A stretch of DNA of 64,000 nucleotides from Podospora bellae-mahoneyi (taxonomy: Eukaryota > Ascomycota > Sordariomycetes > Sordariales > Podosporaceae): NCBI RefSeq assembly GCF_035222275.1, contig NC_085884.1:3720001-3784000 (forward strand), read 5' to 3'. A model generated the notes under the pieces. It ran no database searches, had not been told where the DNA came from, and saw only the letters and a program-made list of their open reading frames with translations. The stretch's first letter is position 1. Each line of letters opens with the position of its first letter. This document shows, piece by piece, positions 34,812-46,772 of the stretch. Made by a program: the position numbers and the translations under genes.

Positions 34812-35672
34812 ATGGTGCTCCTCACAATGACGCCCTCCATCGTGGAGGCTCTGCAAATCTGGGACAATCTAGGCTACCCATCAAAAGACAAGCTCCAGGC
34901 AGGCAAAGACGACCCCGCACTCGACGATGCCGCTGTCGGCAAGCCCATTCTACACTCACAGATCATCGAGCTCTGGTTAATACTCAGGGATGCCGGGCAT
35001 GAGGAACATACTTTGGAAAACATGCTGAAAGGCGCCTGGGTCTACGTCCCACCACCGCCACCAAAGCCAGAACCAGTATGTACCCCGTCTTGTACCAGAC
35101 GCCGGTCGGTGCTGACGAAGTAATAGTCAAACGAATACAAAGCCTTGATGGCCCGTCTCCGGCGCGAAGAAGAACAACGAGCATACGAGCGAATGACCAA
35201 CCCACTTCCCCCAACCGAGACCTTTGCTCAACGATTTCCTGCTGCGAATATGGCGAGGAGCTTTGCTGCTGTCAATCGAGTAACGGTCGATAAAGACCTT
35301 GGCGATGACGATGTTACATATAACGACGTGCACAGACAGCTGATGCTGATACTGAACTTTATGGTCAGTATCCTGGGTGTGGCAGGCACTCTGTGGGTGC
35401 TAGCCAGATGGTGGAGCACACCAGCGCGACTGTTTCTGACTCTGGGGGGAAGTCTTTTGGTGGGGATTGCTGAAGTTGCTGTATACTCGGGATACATATG
35501 GCATTTGGGTGAGGCGAAGAAGCAGGATAAGAAGTTTAAGGAGGTGAAGCAGATTGTACAGACGTGGGCTGTTGGAGTGGATGAAAAGGAGGAGGCCACT
35601 CTTATTGGGGACAAGAGCTCGTCAGATGAGAATACGGATCTCCGGAGGCGCAAGAAGGATGCTCAAATATGA
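34812..35672 (+). CDS. VMA12: V-ATPase assembly factor, VMA12/VPH2 (TMEM199) family
   Basis: Vma12 is an ER membrane protein that, with Vma21 and Vma22, assembles the V0 sector of the vacuolar ATPase. Two exons (34812-35075, 35127-35672) give 269 residues. Family features visible are HSQIIELWLILRD, LKGAWVYVPPPPPKPEP directly before the intron, and EYKALMARLRREEEQRAYERM directly after it. Two transmembrane segments follow (about LMLILNFMVSILGVAGTLWVL and LFLTLGGSLLVGIAEVAVYS). The charged C-terminal tail ends RRRKKDAQI, fitting an ER protein with cytosolic ends. The intron has a GTATGT donor and an AATAG acceptor, in phase 0. The start codon is the first ATG in the frame. Confidence 0.85.
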
Positions 35673-36043
35673 ATGGTTTGTAGTCCCCTATGTTTACCAA
35701 ACCCCTTTGGAATTATGAGCTTTTGACCTTGAATTCCATGTTGGGCGCAATGGCAATTGTGACTTATGAATGGGGGAAACATTTACAGTGGGTAGGGGTG
35801 CTAATTGAGTGGGGCTGCCCGCGTCATAGCGCGCTGCGGGGCCCAACGCGCTGAGCAGACGCGTTCTGCGCAACGCGATCTTCGATCTTGACCCATGTCG
35901 CTACCGAGTACCACTTTTCTGCAAGTTGGGATCTTGGTGCATCTTCTTGGCAGCATTTTTATCTGATTATATCGCCGCATCTCTATCGTCCGAATAAAGC
36001 TCGCGCGCCGTTACAGCTCGTTTTAGACTCAGTGGACGCAACA
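35673..36043 (+). other. Intergenic between VMA12 and the ESCO-type zinc-finger gene
   Basis: These 371 bases contain no gene. The stretch around 35815-35890 is rich in GCG/CGC words (repeated CGCG and AACGCG), which may belong to the promoter of the next gene. Confidence 0.45.
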
Positions 36044-36913
36044 ATGTCACTTGATCCATCACCAGAAGCCGTCTTCGATTCTTCGATATCGACCGCGAGG
36101 ACTGGCCTATCACGCCAGCGCAAGAGACCTCTGCGAACATACGGTCGTCAGTCCACCTCTGCGAGAGACAACGACCAGAAAGAACGCCCTTTCAAGAGGC
36201 AAAAGGTCGCGCCGCCGGTGGTGGACCGAGAGAATCGAGAAAACAGGGTGCCGAAGTCGACGGAAGAACCACCAGTACCATCACTGCCGGAACCCTCAAA
36301 ACAGGCGCCGACGATACCGGAAAAGAAGGGCGGGTCGATATTATCGTACTTCAAACCGCTCTCCCTCCCTGCCCAGTCTACCTCCGACGCACCAACCATA
36401 ACTCCAGCCACCCCGACGACCCTCTCCGACGCACCAGACCTCGACAAAGACTCCACAGCAACAACACCCCCCTCCTCCCCACCATCAGGCGCGCTGTTCA
36501 AAAGGTCAAGGGAGAGGAGGAGATTGCAAAGCAAAGTCACGATATGCACCCTCCCAGGTGTCGCCTTTAGTCGAGAGCCGTCCCCGGAACCCATCATCGC
36601 GTCAGACGGGGAGGAGATCTACGACCAGATTGTTGTCAGGGGCGACTGGGGGGATGAGAACGACACAGCCAGTGAGGTATCGGAGGATACAAGGTCGATT
36701 ACTACGGAGACGAGGGAGAGGAAGCGGACGCTGTTGAAGCAGAAGCAGATGGTGCAGACTGTTTTGAATCTGTCCATCAACAAGGACCCAGGGATTCATA
36801 TATGTAAGGACTGTGGGGTGTTGTATAACCCGCTGAATGAGCAGGATAGAAAGGAGCATAAGAGGCAGCATGCGGCGCATGTGAGGAGTTTGAGGGGGAA
36901 GTTGGCGTTGTGA
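36044..36913 (+). CDS. Protein with ESCO-type C2H2 zinc finger, lacking the acetyltransferase domain
   Basis: This intronless frame encodes 289 residues. The C-terminal 50 residues match the zinc finger found next to the acetyltransferase domain of Eco1/ESCO cohesin acetyltransferases: Leu-rich lead-in, then CKDCGVLY, NEQDRKEHKRQH. The N-terminal 200 residues are basic and then Ser/Thr/Pro-rich, probably disordered, with nuclear-localisation-like KRPFKRQKV-type clusters (RPFKRQK). A motif GGSILSYFKPL resembles a PCNA-interacting box without its first Gln. No GNAT domain follows: the next 500 bases hold no coding match. A GTGAGT donor overlaps the TGA stop at 36911, so an unnoticed downstream exon cannot be fully excluded. 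A role in sister-chromatid cohesion or PCNA-linked replication is inference from domain content. Confidence 0.78.
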   Translation: MSLDPSPEAVFDSSISTARTGLSRQRKRPLRTYGRQSTSARDNDQKERPFKRQKVAPPVVDRENRENRVPKSTEEPPVPSLPEPSKQAPTIPEKKGGSILSYFKPLSLPAQSTSDAPTITPATPTTLSDAPDLDKDSTATTPPSSPPSGALFKRSRERRRLQSKVTICTLPGVAFSREPSPEPIIASDGEEIYDQIVVRGDWGDENDTASEVSEDTRSITTETRERKRTLLKQKQMVQTVLNLSINKDPGIHICKDCGVLYNPLNEQDRKEHKRQHAAHVRSLRGKLAL

Positions 36914-37428
36914 GTTTTGTGCATTATTGGGCAGCAGCACATCATGGCAGGGTAATGTTTGTGTGGTGTTAGCTCTGGATTAATGATTGGTTTCCATCGT
37001 CTTTCTTTATCAAGGGATGGCGTGGGTGTGTGGTTGAAGATGTTTGGGCGGGGCAGGTTATGATAAGTAGGAAATACCCCTGAATTGATTACAAAGAACA
37101 ATGCAAGGTTTTATCAACAGAGAGTGGCCGGAATAGGGGTTCTTTTTCCGCGATTGATCGATTTGCTAATAATCCAGGTAGATCGACCTCGAGTCAAGAT
37201 GAAAATTGCCGGCTTTGTGACGGGGTGATTGGATTGACTGAAGTGATGAGATGGTGACATCATGACCACCGCGAATCCGCTGTGCAACGGTATGGATGAA
37301 CAATTGATTGAAAACACTGGACTACGGATTTCAAGGATTAAAAGGTTTGGTTTTTCTTCAGTTCTTGTGGTCTTTTCGACTTTGATCAATTGACAGGTGC
37401 TGGAACAAGTAACACCAACATCGCAATC
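36914..37428 (+). other. Intergenic upstream of the PsiD-like decarboxylase gene
   Basis: About 515 bases with no recognised gene. No motif beyond ordinary AT-rich stretches was noted. Confidence 0.4.
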
Positions 37429-38918
37429 ATGGTCCATCAACACGGCGACCATCACGACATCCCGACCCATTCGCTCGTGAAGCGGTTTGTCCCTCCCCTC
37501 CCCCCCGATACCCCTCATGTCTAACAAACACAACATAGCATCGGCGGCTGGCTCCCAACCGACCACCGCATCCACCAGGAATGGCTCGGCCGCACCATCG
37601 ACCGCGCCCACAAACGATCCGGCCCCCCGGAGCAGACCAAGCTCATCCCCGTGCTGCAGGAGTTCAAGGAGCTGATTGAGGGCAATGCGAGAATATACAT
37701 GTACTTCAACCAGATGTGGGACGAGGTCCCGCATCGTCCTCCGTACAACAAGGACCCGACTGGCAAGAGCCAGATCAGAGACTACAAGCACATGCTTGCT
37801 GTGCTGAACGAAGTTTTTGGGAGAGCACCAGAATGGACGGATGCTGCTGCTCATGCTGGCATGGTGGGGGTTCCGATGGCTGCTATTTTCGACTATGCGA
37901 TGGGGACGCCGAGCGGGCATGCGGCGTTTTTGGATCCGGATGTGAACAAGATGTTGAAAAAGATTTTGAATGAGTGGGGGCGGTATCTCAAGGTTTGTTT
38001 ATCTTTACCGGGCACCTGATCCCTGACCGACTGACTGACTGACTGACATGATGGTGGCAGACGCCGGAATCCGCCGAGGTTTTGGGGGATCACTCGGCTG
38101 GCTGGTTCGGCGAGACGGGCTACAAAGACCTTATGGAGGTGGCCAACACGCCGACTAAGACGTCGTTCAAGTTTGAGGAGATGTATCATTGTGATCCGTC
38201 AAAGAAGCACTACGGTTTCACGTCTTGGGATGACTTCTTTACCCGCAAGATCACGGACAAGTCCCGTCCTGTTGCTAGCCCGGATGATGACAAGGTTGTT
38301 GTCAACAGCTGCGAGTCTCGGCCTTACTGCGTGGCGAACAACGTCAAGTTGCGGGACAGATTCTGGGTCAAGGGACAGCCTTACTCTGTAACTGACATGC
38401 TCGCGCAAGACCCCCTGGCGGAGAAGTTTGCCAGGGGGACGATTTATCAGGCGTTTTTGTCGGCTCTGTCGTACCACCGCTGGCATGCCCCCGTGTCGGG
38501 CACCATCAAGAGGGCGTTTGTTGAGGATGGGACGTATTTCTCGGAGCCGCTCATATTTGACCAGAGCGGGGGGGAGGACAAGGTTGATATTGACACCAAG
38601 GGGATCCAAGGGGCCTTGGGATACCTCACTGCGTTGGCGACGAGGGCGGTGATTTTTATTGAGGCGGATAACCCCAAGATTGGGCTCATGGCCTTTATCG
38701 GGGTGGGGATGGATGAGGTGAGCACGTGTGAGATTACGGTGAAGGAAGGGCAGAAGGTGAAGAAGGGGGAGGAGTTGGGCATGTTTCATTTTGGGGGGAG
38801 TACGTATTGTTTGATGTTTAGGGAGGAGACGAGGTTGAAGGGGTGGCCGGATATTGGGAAGTATGCGGAGGCGAATGAGAATTATCCGGTTAGGGGGGCG
38901 TTGGCGGTTGTCGAGTGA
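37429..38918 (+). CDS. PsiD-like decarboxylase of the phosphatidylserine decarboxylase family
   Basis: Three exons (37429-37484, 37539-37992, 38061-38918) give 455 residues. The N-terminal 190 residues (IGGWLPTDHR, FNQMWDEVP, NEVFGRAPEW) match the extra domain of the PsiD-type branch, whose founding member decarboxylates tryptophan in Psilocybe. The C-terminal half is the pyruvoyl-dependent decarboxylase, with FTSWDDFFTRKI, LSYHRWHAPVSG, AFIGVGMDEVSTC and FHFGGSTYCLMF near residue 428. In the family the Gly-Ser bond in that motif is cut autocatalytically to form the pyruvoyl group. No presequence or membrane anchor is present, unlike mitochondrial Psd1. The substrate may be an aromatic amino acid or something else; sequence does not decide. 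Both introns open with GTTTGT. Intron 2 contains a CTGA repeat overlapping its branch-site region. No companion biosynthetic genes are adjacent. Confidence 0.85.
38030..38047 (+). repeat. (CTGA)n repeat in the intron of the PsiD-like gene
   Basis: About four and a half CTGA units lie 13 bases before the 3' splice site. Each unit recreates a CTGAC branch-site-like word. Confidence 0.85.
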
Positions 38919-39030
38919 GTGGTGATGTTGAAGGCTAATGATGGTGTTTGTATTGTTGAGTAGTAACTTGAGACTGGTGTTATGTTGATGTCGGATGAAC
39001 TCAGGGGTTATTGTTCCGTTGTGTAAGTGT

Positions 39031-39318
39031 CAAAACAAAACAAAACACCATGAAAACTACAAAAAGCTCACCAGCGTTGCTGGCTACGAAAGCCCTCTAT
39101 TTGGAGTTTCACCATTCCAAATTGCTCTCCCCAATTATTACCTGGGGGAGGCAGTTCATCCAGGGATTTTTCATATTTAGAGCCGAAGTCAATGGCTATG
39201 CTCATAGATGTTCTCGACTAGGAATCAAACCTGCCACCATTCGTGGGCAATCCAGTCTGTTTCTACAGTACCCGACAGGTTGTTCGGTCGTCGCTTCTGG
39301 CCACTGCGCTAGCCAGAC
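39031..39318 (-). mobile_element. Candidate tRNA-derived SINE-like element
   Basis: Read on the - strand, the sequence starts with an RNA polymerase III A-box-like word (TAGCGCAGTGG, 39311-39301), then a B-box-like word (GGTTTGATTCC, 39231-39221) about 80 bases on, followed by a body of unrelated sequence and a tail of three TTTTG units (39046-39031). The order promoter, body, short repeat tail is the layout of tRNA-related SINEs. The tRNA arms do not pair, so it is not a functional tRNA. No clear target-site duplication or second copy was found in this window. Confidence 0.35.
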
Positions 39319-42088
39319 AGTCAGGTGCCAATTGAGTTGGCGAAAGTCTGAGAGCAATTGGGGTATATGTGGGGAACACTCTCCCAGATAGGCTGTGCTC
39401 TGGCTGTTCCTCCTTGATACATCAGACAACATGTCCACCAAAAAGAATTTAGTGGGTGCTGAATCGACATGCCAACCACCTACTGGAAGAGACACTAAAT
39501 GACCTGGATAAAGTCAGGTAACCACCTTGGTTCCTTTACAAACCCCATTTCCTCGCCTTCAACCCGAGACCGTATGCTGGAATATGCACCTCTTCGTTCC
39601 TCGGCTGGACTTGGGATTACTAGATGACGCCCCCCATGCTGACAGGGCGCAAGATCAAGAACTGACATGACCTGACATCGGGTGCTATCAGCTGCACGAA
39701 ATGTGACAATTCCTCCAACAACCAAGCTCGAAAACTGCACTTTTCACCGTCTTCCATCGGCAGTTATAAACGCCCCCAAAACACGCTCAAAATAGAGACT
39801 GTCGGCCGTCGGATGTGGCTGTCACAACATGGATCGTCCTTTCGGGGACCGAGATATGTACTATAGCTTGACATGCAGATACAAACAGTGGCTGGGGTAG
39901 ATGGCTTGCCTCAGTTCTTCCTCACCGACACCCCCCCCCTCAGTACCTAGCTAAGACACATAGACCGTCTCCCAGCCTTATGAGGAAAGATCTGGAAATG
40001 AGAAACAGCAGGAGAAACTGAAACACTGACAAGAACTCTAGGCTTTCTCCACTTTCACCTGATAGATGGTTGAGTCGGGAGGCGAAGATGCAGTCTGTCT
40101 AAGACCTACATATCAACCTCGCGTTGGCTTCACCTCACGAGCTGCTTGCCATATCCACACAAAACACCGAACGAACCGGTCTCCCAAGGTAGCAAGCGGC
40201 AGCTGTGTGCAAGTTCAACAAGTCGAACCAAATCACGAAATATCACTAAACAAATCCTCTGAATCGATTATGATACATCACACCACACCATCAGCTCACA
40301 ACCAAAAATCCAAAAAGTTGCAGACCACCCATCACCAACAACCATCTCGGATCAAATTAACACTGGACAGAAATTCTCCAATCCCGGAGAGTCCCGGAGA
40401 TAAACCACCCATTTATTTCCCTCCCACCCCGACTTATTTCCCCTCTTGCATACATCAGTCACCAAGGCTTCCCCCCCTTCAAAATAAGCCTGCAGGTCGC
40501 ACCGGTGTGACAGATCTCAACCCACCATCTCTGTTCCCAATCTCGCCGTGATAGTCTGCAGTGAAAAAAAGTGTGGTATGAAAACCCCAAGCTGCATGCT
40601 ACTGGGGTCTCCCATAGGGTCGGTTATTATGAGTGGTCTTGTTGGGCTGATTGAGAAGCTCATTGGGTGGGCCTACCTATCTTCGGCGGTGGCGTCTTTT
40701 TGGGCTTTGGGGGAAGCGGCTGCATTACCTTTGCTCCAAAAAGATTAATATTGACAGTTTTTTTCCAGTTGGAAGACCGGGCAGGATGTCTGGTGATGCC
40801 ATCTAGAGGGAAGGGACGGGATGGATACTCCAGCCGCCCGTCACATCATAGGGAACTTTTGTTATCTGGTTGCGTGACCAGTTACCCAAAGCAGCCTTGA
40901 GTTGATGGGCAAGGAACTGCAATTGAGACTGGTTATTGATAGCTTACCGAGGACTTGCTCGGCCCGCTACTGTTGTGCCTTGTTACTTACCATCCCTAGA
41001 GTTTTCGACTGCAAAGGCGGCGGTGGCGGTCAACTGTGAGACTTAACCTCTCATATCCTGCCGGGTTGGCGATGTGAGACAGACGTTTTGTTACACAAGA
41101 CGTCTTGCCCAGTGATAGGCTTTTGACTTGGTTTAGAGATCTCTGGACGGCGAGGTACCGGAATTATCACGTTACCGGTTGGGAAGGTGAAAATCATGAA
41201 GTTATATCGGTTTGTTGGAAATGTGAGACGGCGATCAAAGAGTCTAGACTTTGTCTGTCGAGTTGAGATCCGAAACTTGTGTCTCTGAACGGCTGCTACC
41301 TGTAACTTGTAGACTTTGGCGATCGTAGAGTATGGGTAGAGCTCCATTCTTCTCCTCAAGCCACCGTGCTTCACTCTTCAGATCTGATATCCAAAAGCTT
41401 TGCTAGCAATCATCTCTCCATCGATCATACAAACTGTTGATTAGGTAGACTTCATTCAACCCAGGTTGTGATCTGCATGTATATTCCAAGCTCTACATCC
41501 ACAATATCCATCCATCACCCTTAGCCTTTTGCTCTGTTGGTCTGAACTCCGTTTCAAGCCCTACTTCGACTTCAGCTGTTTGTGACTTTGGCTCGACGAG
41601 GCCTGTATCTAAGCTTCTTTTTACCCACCCACCTTGTGGAGATCAGAAATTGGCGGCTCTATCTATGTATGTGTGCATGTCTCTACATCCTCTCTACTCT
41701 ATGTATTCCTATCATCTCCCATCCTTTTTATACCCAACCCCTGCCCATATCAGCCTCCATATCCCGCCCCGGCGGCCCCCTTGCCCTTCCCCGGCAAACA
41801 GTGGATCCCCAGATCGGAGTGGGGCCGAGCGGGAGCGCCGTCGCTTAAGTGTCACTTGTGTCCGTGCCCGCCGAACCGACACAGCGGATTTTCCCCTCCG
41901 CCCACTCTCTGTCTGTGCGTACACCTCCTCATCATCATTAGTGCAGTGGCCTTCTCGTTTACGGATGATCGGGCATGTGGGAGATGGGATTGTTTTAGGG
42001 CACTTTCGTTTTCAGTCCAATAATCTGCACGCTCAATGTAAGTATGTCTCGCTGCGCAGGATTTTTCCTGCTCACATGCTCACTTGCC

Positions 42089-42115
42089 CAGACAGACAGA
42101 CAGACAGACAGACAG
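42089..42115 (+). repeat. (CAGA)n microsatellite
   Basis: A tetranucleotide CAGA repeat of nearly seven units in gene-free DNA. Confidence 0.95.
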
Positions 42116-44483
42116 CTCTCTTCCGCTTCGTTGTTGGTAGGTATCGGATAACGTCGCGGTCGCGGATGCCGAGACAGTCAGCCATCCTAACAGCAAACAA
42201 GGTGAAGAAGGCGCGGGGGTAAAAATCAGGTCAGAAATTCACAAGAAGCGGTCTGTCTGCTGTTCAGCTCACCACTTCGCCAGAAAATGGATTGGTTCAG
42301 TCGGTTATCGGCAGCGGAGCTCAATGTCGTCATAGCTTGATTCGCGGGGTGGATATACGCTAATTGTAAATGGGGGAGGGAGGGAGGATGGCGTGGATGG
42401 GGAGACGTTTACGTAGGAGAAATTTAGAGAGAGGTGAACTGAGTGAGTATGTATATGCGGTTTTGGTCAGGTGGAATTTTTTCGAGAGAGGAGGAGGGAA
42501 TTGTTGATCGTCTACTCCATAGTGGAGAGAAAGATCAACTGTTTCGAAACAAACGTGTAAAGAATGAATGCTGGTGGTTCCGGATATGGCAGGTGAGAGG
42601 TGAGCAGGGGGCTGTTGAACTTCGTGGCTGGTTCTTGAGAGAACCTCATGGGCTAAACGAAAAGAGTTGTTCAAAGAGTTGAGAAGCTTATTATCAGGTT
42701 GGTTCTCTTGCTTTCCATTGACTCCTCAAAAGGACTGTTATTCCGCGTGTGAGTTTAAGCTTCCCTGATTTTCACCCAAAACCACCAATTCTCTTACCCC
42801 CTCATTTCCCCGCATCGCATGTTGTGCGTGTCGAATTGGAGGACACACACACACCTCTCCTCCCTCTCCTGCCCATCACCCACTCGGCCGCGCAAGAATA
42901 ACCCGGAGAAGATCCCGGGGTTACATATTTCCAAGAAAGGCCTGCCCCCGGTGTCGCAGAGAGTCAAAGTCTTCCAGACTGATATATCATGCTTGTAACA
43001 GACAAAAACAAGGCGGTGTGATAATGTCGCATTGGACAGGTTTTGTCCTGCCAGATAACTAAATCTCGATCCCTCTCATAAAAGAAAAATAAAAAACGAC
43101 TTGTCTGCTGCTGCTGCAGCTGTCATTTTTGCTTTGAGGGGAAGAGAGATGTATCATGAAGCGCGAGAGAGGCTCTCAGGGAAGGATCCCGGCATATCAA
43201 TCTGCATGATGTACACAGCAGCGAATGTATGTCCGCGGCACAGTTGATCCGTGGATACCTACCACAATGTACCTCTCCTCACAAGCGCGTCAGGGGGTGC
43301 ATGATGCCGTTTCGGAAAAGCCTTCTGACAGTGAAAGACTTTGGAAACTCTGCGGGGTGGTGGAAACGCCAATGCATCGTTGCTATCATCCATATTGTTG
43401 TTGTCCCTGTCAAAACATCTGTCATGGATTATAAAAACAGGCAAGCTGCTGAAATGGTCTCATTTTGACATGCAGAAGAAGTTTTGGGAGACATGCAGCG
43501 TGGGGGGGGGGTTCCATTTCTTCGCTTCGTTTTAATGTGCAGTTGTTGTCTCGGGCCAATCCAATGGCTGTCTCTGGCTTTTTTGCTCATCTCCATTGAT
43601 GAATCAAATCGTCTATGCCCAGGTGGAGAACATTGGCGCGAAGTGCATGCCGTAGCAAAGTGCAGTACTGACTGGAATCCATGGCATGATGATAGCGCAG
43701 AGTCGAAGAAGACTTTTTGAGTGTAACTGTCAGAAGAAGAGCTGATCAGGACTTTGAGATTTGTGTGTTGACCTCGGGCAAATAACGTCCCGGGAAGAAG
43801 GCAAAAGACGGGACTTTCTGAGCCAGTAGAAATTGAAGAAGGGATACGGAGAACTGGAATACGAAAGCCAGTGGAGGCTCGTGCCAAAGTGTTGGAGGTC
43901 AATGCTGGGGAAAATCGGTTCAGATAATGCAGCTTGCCGGAATCGAAAAAATGGCGATATTCGGGTCCTTCGCGTGCTGCACTCTACACTCGTACAAGAC
44001 AGACCAGTCAAGGCGGCCCAGCGGCCTGTCACCGGAGGGGAAGGGCCGCTGCGGATGATCCCCATGCAGAGGAGAGGTTAAACAAACACTCCCGTGTCTC
44101 TGTAACCCTCTGTTTTGCTTTGCCAACTTTGACATGCTGAGCACATGTACTCAAGACCAGGTTGGGAAAGAGGATTGTGATTCATAGTGATCAATCTTTC
44201 AGCATATGATGATTTTAGCTGAATTAGGAAAATGAGTACGGCCAGCTAGTTGGATTCATGTTGATGGAAGGCGGGTATCGCAACTGGGGAAAGGAAACGT
44301 TCAGGCAGGTCTTGCGAGTCTGATCGATCAACGATCAGACTCCAGCCTTTTCTGAGGTGGTGCAAGTGGGACAAATACTGTCTCGAAAATCTCCGGGAAA
44401 AGCATGGCAGACGTCAAGTCATTGCACAATGGCTTTGTTCGCCGTTCGCCCGTCGAAGGTCGGTGATTTGTCGTGTGACATCC

Positions 44484-44516
44484 CGGTGGTGGTGGTGGTG
44501 GTGATGGTGGTGGCTG
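44484..44516 (+). repeat. (GGT)n trinucleotide repeat
   Basis: About eleven GGT units with one GAT interruption, in the gene-free region upstream of the transcription factor. Confidence 0.9.
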
Positions 44517-46165
44517 GTGATTCTCAAGCAAGAAGATGGTGGTGATGGTTGGGCATCCACAAGGTTCTCACTCAAACCCAACCTGGCCGCCTCAACTCGC
44601 TGCGTCGAGAGTAGTTCGCTTCAACCCTCGACGGCACAGGGAATCGGGTTGCAACGGAGCACATCTGTGAGTGGTCAACCACCAGCGAATCCCACGAATC
44701 AGCCCCGCATCTGATATCTGTGCCCAACGCCATCAGTCAGTGAATCTCTTTAGCAGCCGCGGCAATGTTGCTTTGATCGATATGCTGAGTGTCCAAGCAG
44801 CCGAGATTGGTCACACTGCATGGTAGCTCACCGTCAAAGACCGATAGATGACCTGGGCTGGGACAAGGCTGGCTGCCATGGACGCTTCGACAGAGGCGCC
44901 ACACGCAGCCATGGTAATCTGTTTTTTTTTAAAAATACCGAAGAGTATTGATGCGCAGTGCCATGTTGCACTCAACAACAACTTGAACAATGCTGCCGTC
45001 GACGATATACTGTCGCCGTCATGGTCTAGGTTCTGTTCAACGTCCGGAAGCGAGACGGCACCGGAGACACGGCCGTGCTCTTGATATTCAGGACCCCCTC
45101 TACAGCCGCCGACGTGCATAACCGCACTGCCGAATTGCATGAAGGCGTTTGGGAGGGTCTGCCATGATATCATGGCACATGCGGTGCATCACCGGAGATT
45201 ATTCAGCTCGAGAGCTTGCCATCGGGTGACTGGTGACCTGGGGGATACCCTTTGGGCAACAAGGCCGGTGTCGAGCTAGGTAACCTTATCTGCGGCGGCT
45301 TCTTTTACTGGCGATGGTAGAAATCTTGGTGAGAATTTGTTGGACACGCTACTGCGGCAGCAGGAAGGGTGCCTCTGTGGTCAGGACATTCTGTCTTGGA
45401 CGGCAGGTGTGGGGGCGTGATCTCCGTGTCTGATCTGAAGATCGTCTTGTTTCCATCTGGCTTCTCCCGATCATGTATTTGATGAGGGGCTGAGGGGGCG
45501 GTTGTCGTTCGCCGCGCAGGCAAGACACAGAGACACGGTGTTGAGATGGATGGAAGTTCCCAAGAGCGGAATCCGAAGCGCACAGACCATGGCACCATTG
45601 GCGGGAAGTTCTTCAGCTGTGCACAGGCCATGATGTGGTCCGCGTAAGGACTGGACCCTGACAACAATGCTCACCACCAAAGATTCCCTCTGATGAGAAG
45701 CCGTGCAGGAGGCAGCAAGGACGACTCGCAGGTCTCTTGCAGGCTTAGATCAAGATGTCGATGCACTAGCGGCATCAGCCCGGTCCTTCTCTGATTGAGT
45801 GTGATGGGATCGCGTGCGCCAAGAGGAATTCTTTGCGAGGTGTCGTCGTCGTCGACCAACAACCTTGATAGCCACATCGTATGTACCCGCAGGATAAGAC
45901 TGGCCTGCCCTGCTCGACAATGCGGGGAAGAAAGAGACTGATGAGAAAGTAGAGGCCGAAACCCCACGACACGGAAGCAAAAACTCGACGCGCTGTCTCT
46001 CCGTGTTCATTCGCATCCCACTCCCAGGGACATCTTGGCTCAGCACCAGCAATGTAACGCTACATGTGCCCCCCAAACATTTTCTCTTGTCGTCTTGCCG
46101 CTAACAGCTAGCCTCGTTGTATTCCTATCACCACTCACCGCAGAGAGTCCGCAGAAGCGCAGGAG

Positions 46166-46200
46166 GCAGGGGCAGGGGCAGGGGCAGGGGCATGGGCAAG
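46166..46200 (+). repeat. GGGGCA hexamer repeat
   Basis: Five to six tandem units of a GGGGCA hexamer lie about 570 bases upstream of the transcription factor start. G runs of this regularity can form quadruplexes on the + strand. Confidence 0.85.
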
Positions 46201-46772
46201 CACAAAAACACATTGTGGAGAAGCCCTCCCCTCCACAAGATCACGACTCTGTACCCTACCCAAATTCGCGAGCAATGGTTCCCTCTCGTCCACCTCCACC
46301 GTCTCCTCTGTCTCTTCACCTCTAATGCCTCTGCTCTGTAGACTGCCCGGTTAACCGTCCGCCACACCGTCCCAATCAAGCGCTGCGCAGCAAAAGCAAA
46401 TAAGACACTGCGCTCGACCTGCCACTTGAGCCCCCCCTGCTCGTCCTCTGCGACATCTTCACTCCATCTTGTTCAAAGCCTCTCCAACTCTTTCCTCCCA
46501 CACTGTACTTCGGTACAACTCTCTGTCTCTCTACCTTCTCCGGGCCTATCTTGATCGGCAAGCCAACCAAGGCTGCAAGTGTCACCCCCGACCTAAAGCG
46601 GCTCTATCCTGTCTCACACCCTCCAACTCGTCGTCCCGTTCCCCAGTTATTCCTCCTCTTTTCCTCACCCTTGGTATTTTGTCGCCTTAAGAGCCACGGC
46701 GCCTCATCCCTATCCTCTGCAGACAACACCCTTGTTCCTACCCCGTGGGCATGGTGTCGTTATTGACGAGCT

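Larger units (their letters stand above)
38919..46772. other. 7.9 kb gene-free region upstream of the AT-hook/Zn2Cys6 regulator
   Basis: Apart from a candidate tRNA-derived element near 39.0-39.3 kb and several microsatellites, nothing recognisable was found on either strand. Open frames are short and lack known motifs. The last 650 bases (from about 46100) are C/T-rich and probably form the leader of the transcription factor gene. The rest may be an extended regulatory region, non-coding transcription units or decayed inserts; sequence alone does not separate these. Confidence 0.45.

Noticed and set aside
39221-39318. A functional tRNA gene at the A/B-box pair
   Set aside because: Acceptor and T-arm bases do not pair, so only a tRNA-derived promoter is supported.
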